From: Novosphingobium decolorationis
Lineage (GTDB): Bacteria > Pseudomonadota > Alphaproteobacteria > Sphingomonadales > Sphingomonadaceae
Length of the DNA stretch: 64,000 nt
Direction: 5' to 3'
Assembly (NCBI RefSeq): GCF_018417475.1
Contig: NZ_CP054856.1
Coordinates: 4,247,001 to 4,311,000 of the forward strand
The position numbers were made by a program, and so were the translations under genes. The notes under the pieces were generated by a model. The model was not told the origin of the DNA. It made no database searches and worked only from the letters and a program-made list of their open reading frames with translations. Position 1 is the first letter of the stretch; every line of letters starts with the position of its first letter. Below are positions 30,593 through 40,500 of this stretch, one piece after another.

Positions 30593-30610
30593 CTTTGTCG
30601 GTTGACAAAG
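30593..30610. promoter_or_regulatory. Inverted repeat in the bcct/emrB divergent region
   Basis: CTTTGTC-GGTT-GACAAAG has perfect 7-bp arms. It overlaps a TTGACA (30602-30607) that could be a -35 element. It is adjacent to the much larger palindrome at 30613-30656. Confidence 0.5.
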
Positions 30611-30612
30611 AC

Positions 30613-30656
30613 AACCCAATCTTTCAGTTGACTTATATCAACTGAAAGATTGGGTT
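30613..30656. promoter_or_regulatory. 44-bp inverted repeat upstream of the EmrB-like pump
   Basis: Perfect 19-bp arms: left arm AACCCAATCTTTCAGTTGA at 30613-30631, its exact complement at 30638-30656, with a 6-base centre CTTATA. The inner part TTGACTTATATCAA resembles a MarR-family operator. It could also act as a transcript hairpin, since it lies in the predicted leader of the pump gene 91 bases before the start. Confidence 0.75.
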
Positions 30657-30746
30657 CAATTCATGGTACAAGGCACGAGGGCAGCAGTCCTGCGGGTGGG
30701 ACGTGGCGGCCGCTGTCCCGGAGCAGACGGGCGCGGCTGAACGGGT

Positions 30747-32369
30747 ATGGACAAGAAACCCCTGCTGGGCCTTGCCGGCGCGATCGTTGCGGCCATGGCG
30801 GCCGAATTCAACGACCAGGTCAGCGCCATTGCCCTTGTCGACGTGCGCGGCGCGATGGGCATCGGCCATGACGCGGGCACCTGGATCGAGAGCCTCTACG
30901 TCACCGCGATGGTGATCGGCATGGCGCTTTCGCCGTTCTGGTCCACGGTCGTGACGTTGCGGCGCATGGTGCTCTTCGCGATTGGCCTCAATCTCGTGTC
31001 CAGCGTGCTCATCCCGTTCGCGACCAATATCGAGATTCTCTATCTCCTGCGCATCTTCCAGGGCCTTGCTCAGGGTTTCACGATTCCCCTGCTGATGGCT
31101 GCGGCGCTGCGCTTCCTGCCGCCGCCGATCCGGCTTTGGGGGCTGTGCTGCTACGCCCTGACCGCGACCTTCTTTCCCAATCTCAGCGCGGGCGTTGCGG
31201 CGCTGTGGACCGAGTTTGTCGACTGGCGCTTTGTCTTCTGGGAAGCGATTCCTCTCTGCACGCTGGCGGGGCTGCTGGTGTGGCACGGTATGCCGCAGGA
31301 CCCGATGAACCTGGCGCGCATCCGCCAGTGCGACTGGAGCGGAACGGCCCTTGTCATCCTGGGGATGGGCGCGCTGACGACGATGCTGGAACACGGCAAC
31401 CGGCTCGACTGGTTCAACTCGCCCCTCATCTGCGTGCTGGCGCTGGTGAGCGCGGTGGCAGTGCCGCTTTTCGTCCTCAACGAATGGCGCAGTCCGGCCC
31501 CGCTTATCGGAGTCCGTCTGCTCGGACGGCCCAACGTGGCCTATGCGGTCATCACGCTGTTCTGCTTCATCATGATCGGCATGTCGTCTTCGGCGGTGCC
31601 GATGGCCTACCTCGCCGAAGTGCAGGGCTACCGCCCGCTGCAATCCGCCACGATCATGCTGGAGATCGCCGCGCTCCAGTTTCTCTACCTGCCGCTCGCG
31701 GTCTACGTGCTGAAGCAGGACTGGGTGGATTCGCGCTGGGTCAACGGCTTTGGCCTCGTGTGCATCATGGTCGCCTGCATCGGGTGCAGCCAGCTGACCT
31801 CGGCCTGGAACCGTGAGCAGTTCTACATGTGGCAGGCCATCTCGGGCCTGGGCCAGGCGTTCGTCGTCGTCTCGCTCCTGATGATGGGTACGAACGCGGT
31901 GGTGCCGCAGGAGGGGCCGCAGGTCTCCCCGCTCATCAACATGCCGCGCGCGGTGGCGCAGGCGCTGGGCACATGCCTTCTCGAACTGGTGGCCCATTTC
32001 CGCGGCGAGTTGCATGGCACGCGCCTGATCGAGCGGGCCGGGAGCCACGCCTTCGCCCTGATCCGGGGCCCTGCGCTCGACCCGCGCCACGCGCCCCCGC
32101 TGGCCGCAGATGGCAGCCCGCGCAGCGCCGAGGCCCTGGGTGCCTTCCACGAGGCCATCGTGCGCCAGCAGGCGGTCATGGTGGCGAGCGACCAGTACCT
32201 GTTCCTCGCCGGGCTTGCCGGGTTCGTCCTCCTCGTCCTGATCCTGCTGCCGGTGCGCACCTATCCCCCGCATGTCGCCCTCGTAAAGGCGACGCCGGGC
32301 CAGGCGCCTCCCGCCAAGACCGAGGTGCCACCGGCCCCAGCTCCGGCTCTCGTTCCCGTGCCGGCCTGA
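30747..32369 (+). CDS. MFS multidrug transporter, DHA2 family (EmrB-like)
   Basis: Fourteen-helix drug:H+ antiporter of 540 residues. It starts with MDKKPLLGLAGAIVAAMAAE and includes the TM4-TM5 region LLRIFQGLAQGFTIPLLMAA. The C-terminal tail is Pro/Ala rich. It carries fewer of the standard DHA2 motif residues than EmrB itself, so it belongs to a divergent subgroup. It is followed by an EmrA-type adaptor and an outer-membrane factor, so all three layers of a tripartite pump are encoded in one co-directional run. The inverted repeats upstream are the likely regulatory site; the regulator is not obvious. Confidence 0.9.
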   Translation: MDKKPLLGLAGAIVAAMAAEFNDQVSAIALVDVRGAMGIGHDAGTWIESLYVTAMVIGMALSPFWSTVVTLRRMVLFAIGLNLVSSVLIPFATNIEILYLLRIFQGLAQGFTIPLLMAAALRFLPPPIRLWGLCCYALTATFFPNLSAGVAALWTEFVDWRFVFWEAIPLCTLAGLLVWHGMPQDPMNLARIRQCDWSGTALVILGMGALTTMLEHGNRLDWFNSPLICVLALVSAVAVPLFVLNEWRSPAPLIGVRLLGRPNVAYAVITLFCFIMIGMSSSAVPMAYLAEVQGYRPLQSATIMLEIAALQFLYLPLAVYVLKQDWVDSRWVNGFGLVCIMVACIGCSQLTSAWNREQFYMWQAISGLGQAFVVVSLLMMGTNAVVPQEGPQVSPLINMPRAVAQALGTCLLELVAHFRGELHGTRLIERAGSHAFALIRGPALDPRHAPPLAADGSPRSAEALGAFHEAIVRQQAVMVASDQYLFLAGLAGFVLLVLILLPVRTYPPHVALVKATPGQAPPAKTEVPPAPAPALVPVPA

Positions 32370-32425
32370 GCCGGGCGTCGCACTCCTTCATCTCTCTTCC
32401 ATCGCCGAACTTCCTGGAACCCCAC

Positions 32426-33598
32426 ATGTCCGACACACTACCTTCCGCCGAGCGCGGGGCACGCCGCCCCTGGATCGTCGGGACGATCATCATCCCGGGC
32501 GACAACGACCGCTATGTCCTCCATCCGCACTGGCCCTGGTACGCGGGCGGGTTCGTGATCCTGGCCTTTATCGCCTACGTCCTGTTCAGCCTTTTCGTGC
32601 CGCGCTCGGAGGTGACCACCGACGATGCGCGTGTCACTGCGCACTACGCCGTGATCGCCCCGCGCGTCGCTGGCCAGGTCGTCTCGGTCGATGTCGAGGA
32701 CAACCAGATGGTCAAGAAGGGGCAGCTCCTTGCCCGCCTCGATGATCGTGATTTCCGTGTGGCGGTGGACGAGGCGCAGGCGCAGCTCGACCGTGATCTC
32801 GCGCAGGTCGCCAACGCCGAAGCCGCGCTGGCGCGTCAGCCGGCGCTGGTCGCCCAGGAACAGGCGCAGGTACGCCAGGCCAGCGCGCGTCTCGACCTCG
32901 CCGAGGCCAACGCCACGCGCTATGACAACCTCGCCAATTCGGGGTCCGGATCGCGCCAGGCCCAGCAGCAGGCGCGCGCGACCCAGCGCGAGCAGGCTTC
33001 GCGCGTGGAGGAGGCCCGGGCCGCCGTCCAGGCCGCGACCCGCGAATTGGCGGTCCTGCGCGCCGCGCGCGAAGCGGCGCTGTCGGCGGTAAAGGCTGAC
33101 CGGGCGCGGCTCGCGCAGGCCAAGCTGGACCTCGGGTACACTCGTATCACCGCCCCGGTCGATGGCATGGTCGGTCAGCGCGAGGCCGAGCCCGGCAACT
33201 ACGTGGCGCCCGGCGCAGCGCTGATGGCGGTCGTGCCGCTGGAGGAGACCTTCGTCGAAGCGAACTACCGCGAAGTCGCACTCAAGCACGTGGCGCCGGG
33301 CCAGCGCGTGCGCATCCACGTCGATGCCTACGACATTGATCTCGACGGCGTGGTCGATAGCGTGCCTCCGGCGACCGGCGCGGCGTTCTCTCCGGTGGGG
33401 CCGGAGAACGCGACCGGCAATTTCACCAAGATCGTCCAGCGCCTGCCAGTCAAGATCCGCTTTGCCGCAGGGCAGCCCGAGGTGCGCCACCTGCGCATGG
33501 GCATGTCAGTCGAGACCCGCATCGAGACCCACTTTGCCGATGTGATCGGGGGCAAGAGGCAGACCGCCTATCTCGGCGCCAAGGAGGCGGTGGAGTGA
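32426..33598 (+). CDS. HlyD/EmrA-type periplasmic adaptor
   Basis: Adaptor of 390 residues linking the DHA2 pump to the outer-membrane factor. It has a cytoplasmic N-terminus, one membrane anchor (about residues 39-57, YAGGFVILAFIAYVLFSLF) and a biotinyl-lipoyl half motif (VTAHYAVIAPRVAGQVVSVD). A long Ala/Gln/Arg-rich coiled-coil hairpin covers about residues 105-225, followed by the second half motif (ITAPVDGMVGQREAEPGNYV). ATG 32426 lies 56 bases after the pump stop. Its stop TGA overlaps the start of the next gene (TGATG), showing translational coupling. Confidence 0.93.
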   Translation: MSDTLPSAERGARRPWIVGTIIIPGDNDRYVLHPHWPWYAGGFVILAFIAYVLFSLFVPRSEVTTDDARVTAHYAVIAPRVAGQVVSVDVEDNQMVKKGQLLARLDDRDFRVAVDEAQAQLDRDLAQVANAEAALARQPALVAQEQAQVRQASARLDLAEANATRYDNLANSGSGSRQAQQQARATQREQASRVEEARAAVQAATRELAVLRAAREAALSAVKADRARLAQAKLDLGYTRITAPVDGMVGQREAEPGNYVAPGAALMAVVPLEETFVEANYREVALKHVAPGQRVRIHVDAYDIDLDGVVDSVPPATGAAFSPVGPENATGNFTKIVQRLPVKIRFAAGQPEVRHLRMGMSVETRIETHFADVIGGKRQTAYLGAKEAVE

Positions 33599-35070
33599 TG
33601 GGGCCTCGTTTTGCAGCGCTCGCGCTGGCCGCAAGTTCCCTGGCCGCGCTCTCGGCCTGCACGGTCGGCCCGGACTACACCCGTCCCGTGGCCAAGGCAC
33701 CGCCGCAATGGGCCGAGCGTCCCGAGGCGCCGAGCACAACCATCGGCGGCGAAGTCGACGGGCGCTGGTGGGAGACTTTCCAGGATCCGCAGCTCTCGGC
33801 GCTGGTCGAGCGCCTCTTGGCGCAGAACCTCGATCTGGCCGTCGCGGCCGAACGCATCCAGCAGGCGCAGGCCCAGAGCCGGGTGACAGGGGCACAAGGG
33901 CGCCCCCAGCTGGGCGCGCAGGCAAGCTACGCGCGCACCCGCCGCAGTCCGCAGGGCCTCTTCTCGCAGCTGATGCCGGCCCCCGGCTCGAACCCGGAAG
34001 TGAACGAGTTTGCCGATGCGCTGGGTGCTTCGTGGGAGCTCGATCTCTTCGGCAAGGTGCGCCGGGCCGTGGAGGCGGCTGACGCGCGCACCGGCGCGGT
34101 GATCGAGGTGCGCCACGCGGTCGCGCTCGATGCCGTGGGCGAGCTTGCCGGACACTACATGGAGCTGCGCGGTGTACAGGCGCGCGAGGCGATTGCGCAG
34201 GACAACCTCGAAACGGCACAGCGCACCTTGACGGTGGTCGAGGACCGTTTTGCCAATGGCCTGGGTACGCGCCTCGATGTCGCGCGGGCGCGCGGGCAGG
34301 TCGAGGCGATTTCGGCGCGCCTCCCTGAACTGCACAGCCGTCGCGTCCAGCTTATCAATGCGCTGGGTACGCTCCTTGCCAAGCCGCCGCGCGAACTCGA
34401 GGCCGAGCTGGCACCGGTCCGCGCGCTGCCGGGCGTGCCGCCAAGTGTGCCGGTCGGCCTGCCCGGAGACCTCATGCGCCGCCGCCCGGATATCCGCGAG
34501 GCCGAGCAGCGCCTCCATGCCGCCACGGCCGAGACCGGCGTTGCGGTGGCGGACTTCTATCCCTCGATCAGCCTCGGCGGGCGCTTCGGTACCGAAGGTT
34601 TCCACGCGAAGAATATTGGCGAGTGGGCAAGCCGGGCGTTCAGTGTCGGGCCGGTGATCAGTCTGCCGATCTTCCAGGGCGGGCGCCTCAAGGGTACGCT
34701 GGAGCTGCGCAAGAGCGAGCAGCGCGAGGCCGCGCTGGTATATCAGAAGGCGGTGGTCGAGGCGCTCAACGATGTTGACAACGCGCTGGTCTCCTACGCC
34801 GATATCCAGGCGCAGCGCGACCGCCTGGCCCGCGAAGTCGGGCAGGACCGTACGGCCCTGGCCGCCGCGCGCGACATGTACCGCGAAGGCGCGGTGGGGC
34901 TTCTGGATGTGACCCTGGCGCAGGCAACCCTGCTGGAGGGGGAGGACCGTCTGGCCTTGTCCGAAACGGCCGTGAGGGGAGGGCTGGTGCGGCTCTACAA
35001 GGCGCTTGGCGGTGGCTGGGAGGCCGCGGACGCGGCACCGCACAATACCCTCACCAAGGAGGCGGAGTAG
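33598..35070 (+). CDS. Outer-membrane factor lipoprotein, NodT/OprM family (EmrAB partner)
   Basis: TolC-fold channel of 490 residues. A lipoprotein signal ends in the lipobox LSAC with Cys21. Two outer-membrane-efflux repeats follow, each carrying the usual long helices (LLAQNLDLAVAAERIQQAQA; LARARGQ-like segments) and the RRPDIREAEQRL motif. ATG 33598 overlaps the adaptor stop and has AAGGAGG upstream. It completes the first tripartite pump of the region. Confidence 0.93.
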   Translation: MGPRFAALALAASSLAALSACTVGPDYTRPVAKAPPQWAERPEAPSTTIGGEVDGRWWETFQDPQLSALVERLLAQNLDLAVAAERIQQAQAQSRVTGAQGRPQLGAQASYARTRRSPQGLFSQLMPAPGSNPEVNEFADALGASWELDLFGKVRRAVEAADARTGAVIEVRHAVALDAVGELAGHYMELRGVQAREAIAQDNLETAQRTLTVVEDRFANGLGTRLDVARARGQVEAISARLPELHSRRVQLINALGTLLAKPPRELEAELAPVRALPGVPPSVPVGLPGDLMRRRPDIREAEQRLHAATAETGVAVADFYPSISLGGRFGTEGFHAKNIGEWASRAFSVGPVISLPIFQGGRLKGTLELRKSEQREAALVYQKAVVEALNDVDNALVSYADIQAQRDRLAREVGQDRTALAAARDMYREGAVGLLDVTLAQATLLEGEDRLALSETAVRGGLVRLYKALGGGWEAADAAPHNTLTKEAE

Positions 35071-35177
35071 TTAGGTAGCTACACAAATATATACGCGCTG
35101 GAAATCTTCGGAAGAATCGGTAACTTCGGCATGAAACGCACGAACAATACGGCGTGACCATGACGGAGAGTGCTGAA

Positions 35178-35519
35178 ATGATCGAAGGAAAGGGTGCGCC
35201 TGCAGGCGGAGCCTGTGTCGATACGGACTTTGCGGAAGTCGACAGCGGCGACAAGGCCATGATCCTCTTGCAGACGATGATTTGTTACCTGCGCGAAAAG
35301 AACATCCTTTCACGCGCCGACATCGAGGTCCTGCGCGAACGCGTCGAGGCGCGGATGGAGGATGCGCGGGCGGAAAAGGCGGTCCGGGCCGAAGCGTCGG
35401 GATCGGCAGACCTTCCCTGTGATGCGGCCATTGCCCGTGCGGCGGCGCGCGAGATGCGCGAACTCGATGAATATTGCGGCAAGCGCTATGGTGGCAAACA
35501 CCGTCGCCGCGTGAACTGA
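35178..35519 (+). CDS. Small hypothetical protein
   Basis: 113 residues, acidic and helix-rich, with no membrane segment or signal peptide. It reads MIEGKGAPAGGACVDTDFAE at the start and ends in a basic GKRYGGKHRRRVN tail. GGAGAG lies seven bases before ATG 35178; ATG 35160 and GTG 35154 are in-frame alternatives with poorer ribosome sites. It follows the outer-membrane factor by 107 bases and precedes a 30-bp palindrome. I do not recognise the family. Its codon use resembles the neighbours, which supports it as a real gene, but this is not certain. Confidence 0.6.
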   Translation: MIEGKGAPAGGACVDTDFAEVDSGDKAMILLQTMICYLREKNILSRADIEVLRERVEARMEDARAEKAVRAEASGSADLPCDAAIARAAAREMRELDEYCGKRYGGKHRRRVN

Positions 35520-35575
35520 TCCCTTTGCCTCTCGGTGGGGCAGGTCCTTGCGCTCCGCCGGGTTGGCCGGGCAGT

Positions 35576-35605
35576 GACCGATCAGATGGATCCATCTGAT
35601 CGGTC
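35576..35605. repeat. 30-bp perfect palindrome
   Basis: GACCGATCAGATGGA at 35576-35590 is followed directly by its exact complement to 35605, with no spacer. It lies between convergent genes (small hypothetical protein and TetR). A bidirectional terminator without T runs, or a protein-binding site, are both possible. Confidence 0.7.
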
Positions 35606-35628
35606 GCGCTTGCGAACCCGGGCGGCTG

Positions 35629-35663
35629 GAGCGGTTGGCCCGGAAGGTCGGGCCTTGACCGCT
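35629..35663. terminator. Hairpin between convergent genes
   Basis: GAGCGGT...ACCGCTC outer stem with an inner GGCCCG/CGGGCC stem. It could form in transcripts from either side. There is no T run, so terminator function is tentative. Confidence 0.45.
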
Positions 35664-35685
35664 CTGGACCCACTTTCGCGCAGGG

Positions 35686-36285
35686 TTAGTCGATACCGAT
35701 TTCGCGCCGCACCAGCGTCGTCACGTAGGTGCGCAAGGCTGCGCGATCCATTGCCGGGTCGAGCTGTTCGCCCGCGGCAATACCCCAACTCAGGACCTGG
35801 ACCAGGTTAATGATGAGCGTGCGGGCGCTCTCGTCCAGATGCGGCGCAATCGAGGTGAGGGCGCGGTTGAGCTGCGGGCGGAATCGTCCCAGGATGCAGG
35901 CGTTGATCTGGGCGATGCTCTCGCTGCGCCCCGACTCGGCCATGATCTCCATCAGCATGCGCCTTTCCTCGAACTCGTATTCCTCCTGGAGGAGATGCGT
36001 GATCCAGGCTGCGATGGTGCCCTTGTCATCTTCGGCGATGGCCTGGTTCAGCGTCTCTTCCTCGAGCCAGACCTGCAGGCTTTCCTCGCAGATGGCGGCA
36101 ATCACCGCTTCCTTGCTCGCGAAGTCGCGATAGATCTGCCCCACCGCAATGCCCGATTCGCGTGCGATCTGGGACACGCCGGTCAGATGAAACCCCTGAT
36201 TCGCGAACAGTCGGCGCGCGGTTGCAATCAGCTTGCGGCGGCGCTCGTCGCAGCGCGCTGTCCTGTGGCTGGCGGTGTCTTCCAT
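35686..36285 (-). CDS. TetR-family repressor of the AcrAB-like pump
   Basis: Regulator of 199 residues with the TetR N-terminal helix-turn-helix (LIATARRLFANQGFHLTGVS; IARESGIAVGQIYRDFASKE, about residues 19-60) and an all-helical ligand domain (LLQEEYEFEERRMLMEIMAE). ATG 36285 is chosen; the longer frame to 36375 would cover the operator at 36347-36366. It is divergent from the adaptor-pump-channel operon, the same arrangement as acrR/acrAB and ttgR/ttgABC, so it very likely represses that operon and itself. Confidence 0.92.
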   Translation of the reverse strand: MEDTASHRTARCDERRRKLIATARRLFANQGFHLTGVSQIARESGIAVGQIYRDFASKEAVIAAICEESLQVWLEEETLNQAIAEDDKGTIAAWITHLLQEEYEFEERRMLMEIMAESGRSESIAQINACILGRFRPQLNRALTSIAPHLDESARTLIINLVQVLSWGIAAGEQLDPAMDRAALRTYVTTLVRREIGID

Positions 36286-36346
36286 CACTTTTATCCCGTG
36301 CGTCGCTTGTGCTTTTTGCTGCATTGCAGTAGTGGGCCGTGCAATC

Positions 36347-36366
36347 GTGAGTGAACGATCACTCAC
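36347..36366. promoter_or_regulatory. TetR-type operator upstream of the AcrAB-like operon
   Basis: GTGAGTGA-ACGA-TCACTCAC has perfect 8-bp arms and a 4-base centre. It lies 32 bases before the adaptor start and 61 bases before the TetR start. A -10-like TATCAT at 36375-36380 lies just downstream. This is the only strong dyad in the spacer. Confidence 0.85.
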
Positions 36367-36398
36367 AAACTGCATATCATCGTTATCGGGTGCGAACC

Positions 36399-37583
36399 AT
36401 GAAGAAGTTGATCCCTATCCTCGGGCTGCTCGTCTCGGCGTGCGGCGGCGGGTCGCAACAAGCCGAACCGCAGCCGCCGGAAGTCGGCGTGATGGCCGTG
36501 CGCACCGAGACGGTCGACCTCCAGGCCGAGCTGCCCGGGCGCACCAGCGCCTACGAGACCTCGGACGTGCGTCCGCAGGTCAACGGGCTCATCCTGCGCC
36601 GCCTCTTCGAGGAAGGCGACAACGTTCGCGCCGGGCAGGCGCTCTACAAGATCGACCCTGCGCCCTACGAGGCGCAGGTGGCAAGCGCGCGGGCCGCGCT
36701 GGCCCAGGCCAGGTCGCAGATCGCCGCGAGCGAGGCCCAGGCCCGCCGTTATGGCGAACTCGTCAAGATCAATGCGATCTCCAAGCAGGAGGCCGAGAAC
36801 GCCGAGGCCGCCGCCGCCCAGGCACGCGCCACCGTCCAGGCCCAGGAAGCCGCGCTGCGCAGCGCGCAGATCGATCTCGCCCGCACCACCGTGCGCGCGC
36901 CGATCTCGGGGCGCATCGGACGTTCGACCTACACCACCGGCGCGCTCGTTTCAGCCTCGCAGGCCGAGCCCCTGACGACGATCCAGAACCTCGATCCGAT
37001 CTATGTCGACATCCAGCAGTCGAGCGCGGACGTGCTGCGCCTGCGCCAGGAGATCCTGGCCGGCAAGCTTGCCGGCAATGGCGCGGCCGCCACGGTCAAC
37101 CTGAAGCTTGAGGACGGCAGCACCTATCCGGCCGAAGGGCGCCTCAAGTTCACCGACGTGACCGTCGATCCCAGCACGGGCAGCCAGGTCATCCGCGCGG
37201 TCTTCCCCAACAAGCAGGGCCTTCTGCTTCCGGGCATGTACGTGCGTGCGAGCTTCGTCGAAGGCACCAAGGCCGATGGCCTGCTGGTCCCCCAGCGCGC
37301 GGTGCAGCGCGATGAGAAGGGCCAGCCCGTCGTCCTGGTCGTCGGCAAGGACGGCAAGGTGTCGCAGCGCGTGATCGAGACCGACCGTACCGCGGGTACC
37401 AACTGGCTGGTCACGGGCGGCCTCAAGGAAGGCGAGAAAATCGTCGTCGAAGGCTCGCAGAACGCGCGTCCGGGCAGCACTGTCAAGCCGGTGGTGAAGA
37501 AGCCGGGTGAAGTCGGCGCGCGCTCGGGCAAGGAGGTCGAGGCACCCTCGGCCGAGACTGAAAATCCGTCCGAGGGGCGTTGA
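36399..37583 (+). CDS. RND periplasmic adaptor lipoprotein, AcrA/MexA-like
   Basis: Adaptor of 394 residues. A lipoprotein signal (MKKLIPILGLLVSAC, Cys15) anchors it to the inner membrane. The body has the usual lipoyl halves (TSDVRPQVNGLILRRLFEEG; TTVRAPISGRIGRSTYTTGA), a coiled-coil hairpin at about residues 95-165 and the beta-barrel and membrane-proximal segments (LLLPGMYVRASFVEG). ATG 36399 is preferred because the longer frame from 36351 would run through the TetR operator. It is followed six bases later by the RND pump. Confidence 0.95.
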   Translation: MKKLIPILGLLVSACGGGSQQAEPQPPEVGVMAVRTETVDLQAELPGRTSAYETSDVRPQVNGLILRRLFEEGDNVRAGQALYKIDPAPYEAQVASARAALAQARSQIAASEAQARRYGELVKINAISKQEAENAEAAAAQARATVQAQEAALRSAQIDLARTTVRAPISGRIGRSTYTTGALVSASQAEPLTTIQNLDPIYVDIQQSSADVLRLRQEILAGKLAGNGAAATVNLKLEDGSTYPAEGRLKFTDVTVDPSTGSQVIRAVFPNKQGLLLPGMYVRASFVEGTKADGLLVPQRAVQRDEKGQPVVLVVGKDGKVSQRVIETDRTAGTNWLVTGGLKEGEKIVVEGSQNARPGSTVKPVVKKPGEVGARSGKEVEAPSAETENPSEGR

Positions 37584-37589
37584 TCCCAC

Positions 37590-40500
37590 ATGGCACGCTA
37601 TTTCATCGACAGACCCATCTTCGCATGGGTCATCGCCATTGTCGCGATGATGTTCGGCATCCTCGCGATCCGCAGCCTTCCGGTCTCGCAGTTCCCCGAG
37701 ATCGCGCCGCCCACGGTGACCATCAACGCGACCTATCCGGGCGCGGATGCGGACACGTTGGAGCAGACGACCACGCAGATCATCGAGCAGCAGCTCAAGG
37801 GCATCGATAACCTGCGCTACTTCTCCTCGCAGTCGTCTTCGGCGGGTGCGGTGACGATCACCCTGACCTTCGAGCAGGGCACCGATCCCGACATCGCGCA
37901 GGTTCAGGTGCAGAACAAGCTGCAGGCCGCGCAGTCGCTGCTGCCTCAGCCGGTGCAGCGCCAGGGCGTGACCGTCGCCAAGTCGGCGGCGAGCTTCCTC
38001 GTCGTTGTCGGCCTCTATTCCGAAGACGGGAGCCACAGCGCCAACGACCTTTCGGACTATGTCGTCAGCCAGGTCCAGGACCCGGTCAGCCGCATCAACG
38101 GTGTGGGTGAGCTCATGGTCTTCGGCACCCAGTACGCAATGCGCGTCTGGGTCGATCCGCTCAAGCTGCGTAGCTACAACCTCACCATGGGCGACGTGCG
38201 CGCGGCTATCGAGGCCCAGAACGCGCAGGTTTCGGCCGGCCAGATCGGCCAGCTGCCGTCCTCGAAGGAGCAGCAGCTCAACGCCACCGTCTCGGTCCAG
38301 TCGCGCCTGACCTCGCCGGACGAATTCGACAACATCCGCCTTGCCACCAACGCGGGCGGCGGGGTCGTGCGTCTGCGCGATGTCGCGCGCACCGAGCTGG
38401 GCGCGGATACCTATGGCTTTGACGTCCAGTACAACGGCAAGCCTGCCTCGGGCTTTGGTGTGCGCCTGGCTTCAGGTGCCAACGCGCTCGACACGGTGGA
38501 GGCCGTCAAGGAAGAGGTGTCCCGCATCTCCGAAGGCTTCCCGCCGGACGTGAAGGTCGTCTATCCTTACGACACCACGCCGTTCGTGCGTCTCTCGGTC
38601 GAGCAGGTGATCCACACGCTCGTCGAGGCGGTCGTGCTCGTCTTCCTCGTCATGTTCCTGTTCCTGCAGAACTGGCGCGCGACCCTGATCCCGACCATCG
38701 CGGTTCCGGTCGTCCTTCTGGGCACCTTCGGGATCATGGCGGGGCTGGGCTACACCATCAACCAGCTCACCTTGTTCGGCATGGTGCTCGCGATCGGTCT
38801 TCTGGTCGACGACGCCATCGTGGTGGTCGAGAACGTCGAGCGTCTGATCCAGACCGAGCACCTCTCTCCCAAGGACGCGGCACGAAAGTCCATGGACGAG
38901 ATCAGCGGCGCGCTGATCGGTATTGCCATGGTGCTGTCGGCGGTGTTCCTGCCGATGGCCTTCCAGAGCGGTTCCACCGGCGTGATCTTCCGCCAGTTCT
39001 CGCTCACCATCGTCTCCTCGATGGTGCTCTCGGTGCTGGTCGCGCTGATCCTCACCCCGGCGCTCTGCGCCACGATCCTGAAACCCCACGATCCGTCCAA
39101 GCTGGAAGGCAATGGCCTGCTGGCGCGCTTCTTCCGCTGGTTCAACGACACTTTCGATCGCGGTACGGACCGCTATGAGAAGGGCGTCAAGCGCACCGCG
39201 CGCAGCTGGAAGCGTTCGGGCCTCCTCTACCTCCTGCTGGTTGCGGGTGTCGGCTTCATTTTCTTCCGCCTTCCCGGCGGCTTTCTTCCGGACGAGGACC
39301 AGGGCGTCGTCCTGACCCAGGTCATGGCGCCTCCGGGCTCGACCCTGCCGCGCACCGAGGAAGCGCTCAAGGAAGTGCGTCGCCACTTCCTTGAGGATGA
39401 GAAGGACAACGTCCAGGCGGTGTTCACGATTTCGGGCTTCTCGTTCATGGGCCGTGGCCAGAACGCGGCGATTGCCTTCGTCCGCCTGAAGGACTGGGAA
39501 GAGCGTTCGGGCAGCGAAAATGCGGCGCAGGCCATCGTTGGCCGCGCGATGGGGGCACTGGGCCAGTACCGCGACGCCACCATCTTCGCGCTGATCCCGC
39601 CGGCCGTCTCGGAACTGGGCAACGCGGCAGGCTTCGACGTATGGCTGACCGACACCGATGGCATCGGCCACGACAAGCTCCTGGCCGCGCGCAACCAGCT
39701 GATGGGCGCGGCGATGGCCGATCCGGCGATCATGCAGATCATGCCGGTCAGTCTCGACGATGCGCCGCAGCTCAAGGTCGATGTCGACCAGGACAAGGCC
39801 AGCGCGCTGGGCCTCGACCTGGGCACCATCAACACCGAGATCTCGACCGCCTGGGGCGGCGCCTACGTCAACGACTTCCTCGATCGCGGCCGTACCAAGC
39901 GCGTCTACCTGCAGGCGCAGGAGGAATACCGCGATTCGCCCGATGACCTGGATTCCTTCTACGTGCGCGGCGCCGATGGCCAGATGAGCCCCTATTCGGC
40001 GTTCTCGGATGTGTCCTGGCGCAATGCACCGACCATGCTCACCCGCTACAACGGGCGTCCTGCGATGGAACTCCAGGGCGCTCCGGCGGCCGGACTGAGC
40101 ACGGGCGATGCCATGGCCAAGATGACGGAACTCCACGCCCAGCTTCCGCCGGGCACGAGCCTCGACTGGACGGGGCTGTCCTATGAGGAACGCATGGGGT
40201 CGGGCCAGGCGCCCGCGCTCTACGCGCTCTCGCTCGCGGTCGTGTTCCTGTGCCTTGCCGCGCTCTACGAAAGCTGGTCGGTGCCGATCGCGGTGATCCT
40301 GGTGGTTCCGCTCGGCGTGCTCGGCGCGCTGGGAGCTGCCTGGCTGACCGGGCTCAACAACGACATCTACCTGCAGGTGGGCATCATCACCACGATCGGT
40401 GTCTCGGCCAAGAACGCGATCCTCATCATCGAGTTCGCCGAAGAGCGCGTGCAATCGGGCATGGATGCCTTCAGCGCGGCCATCGAGGCGGCCAGGCTGC

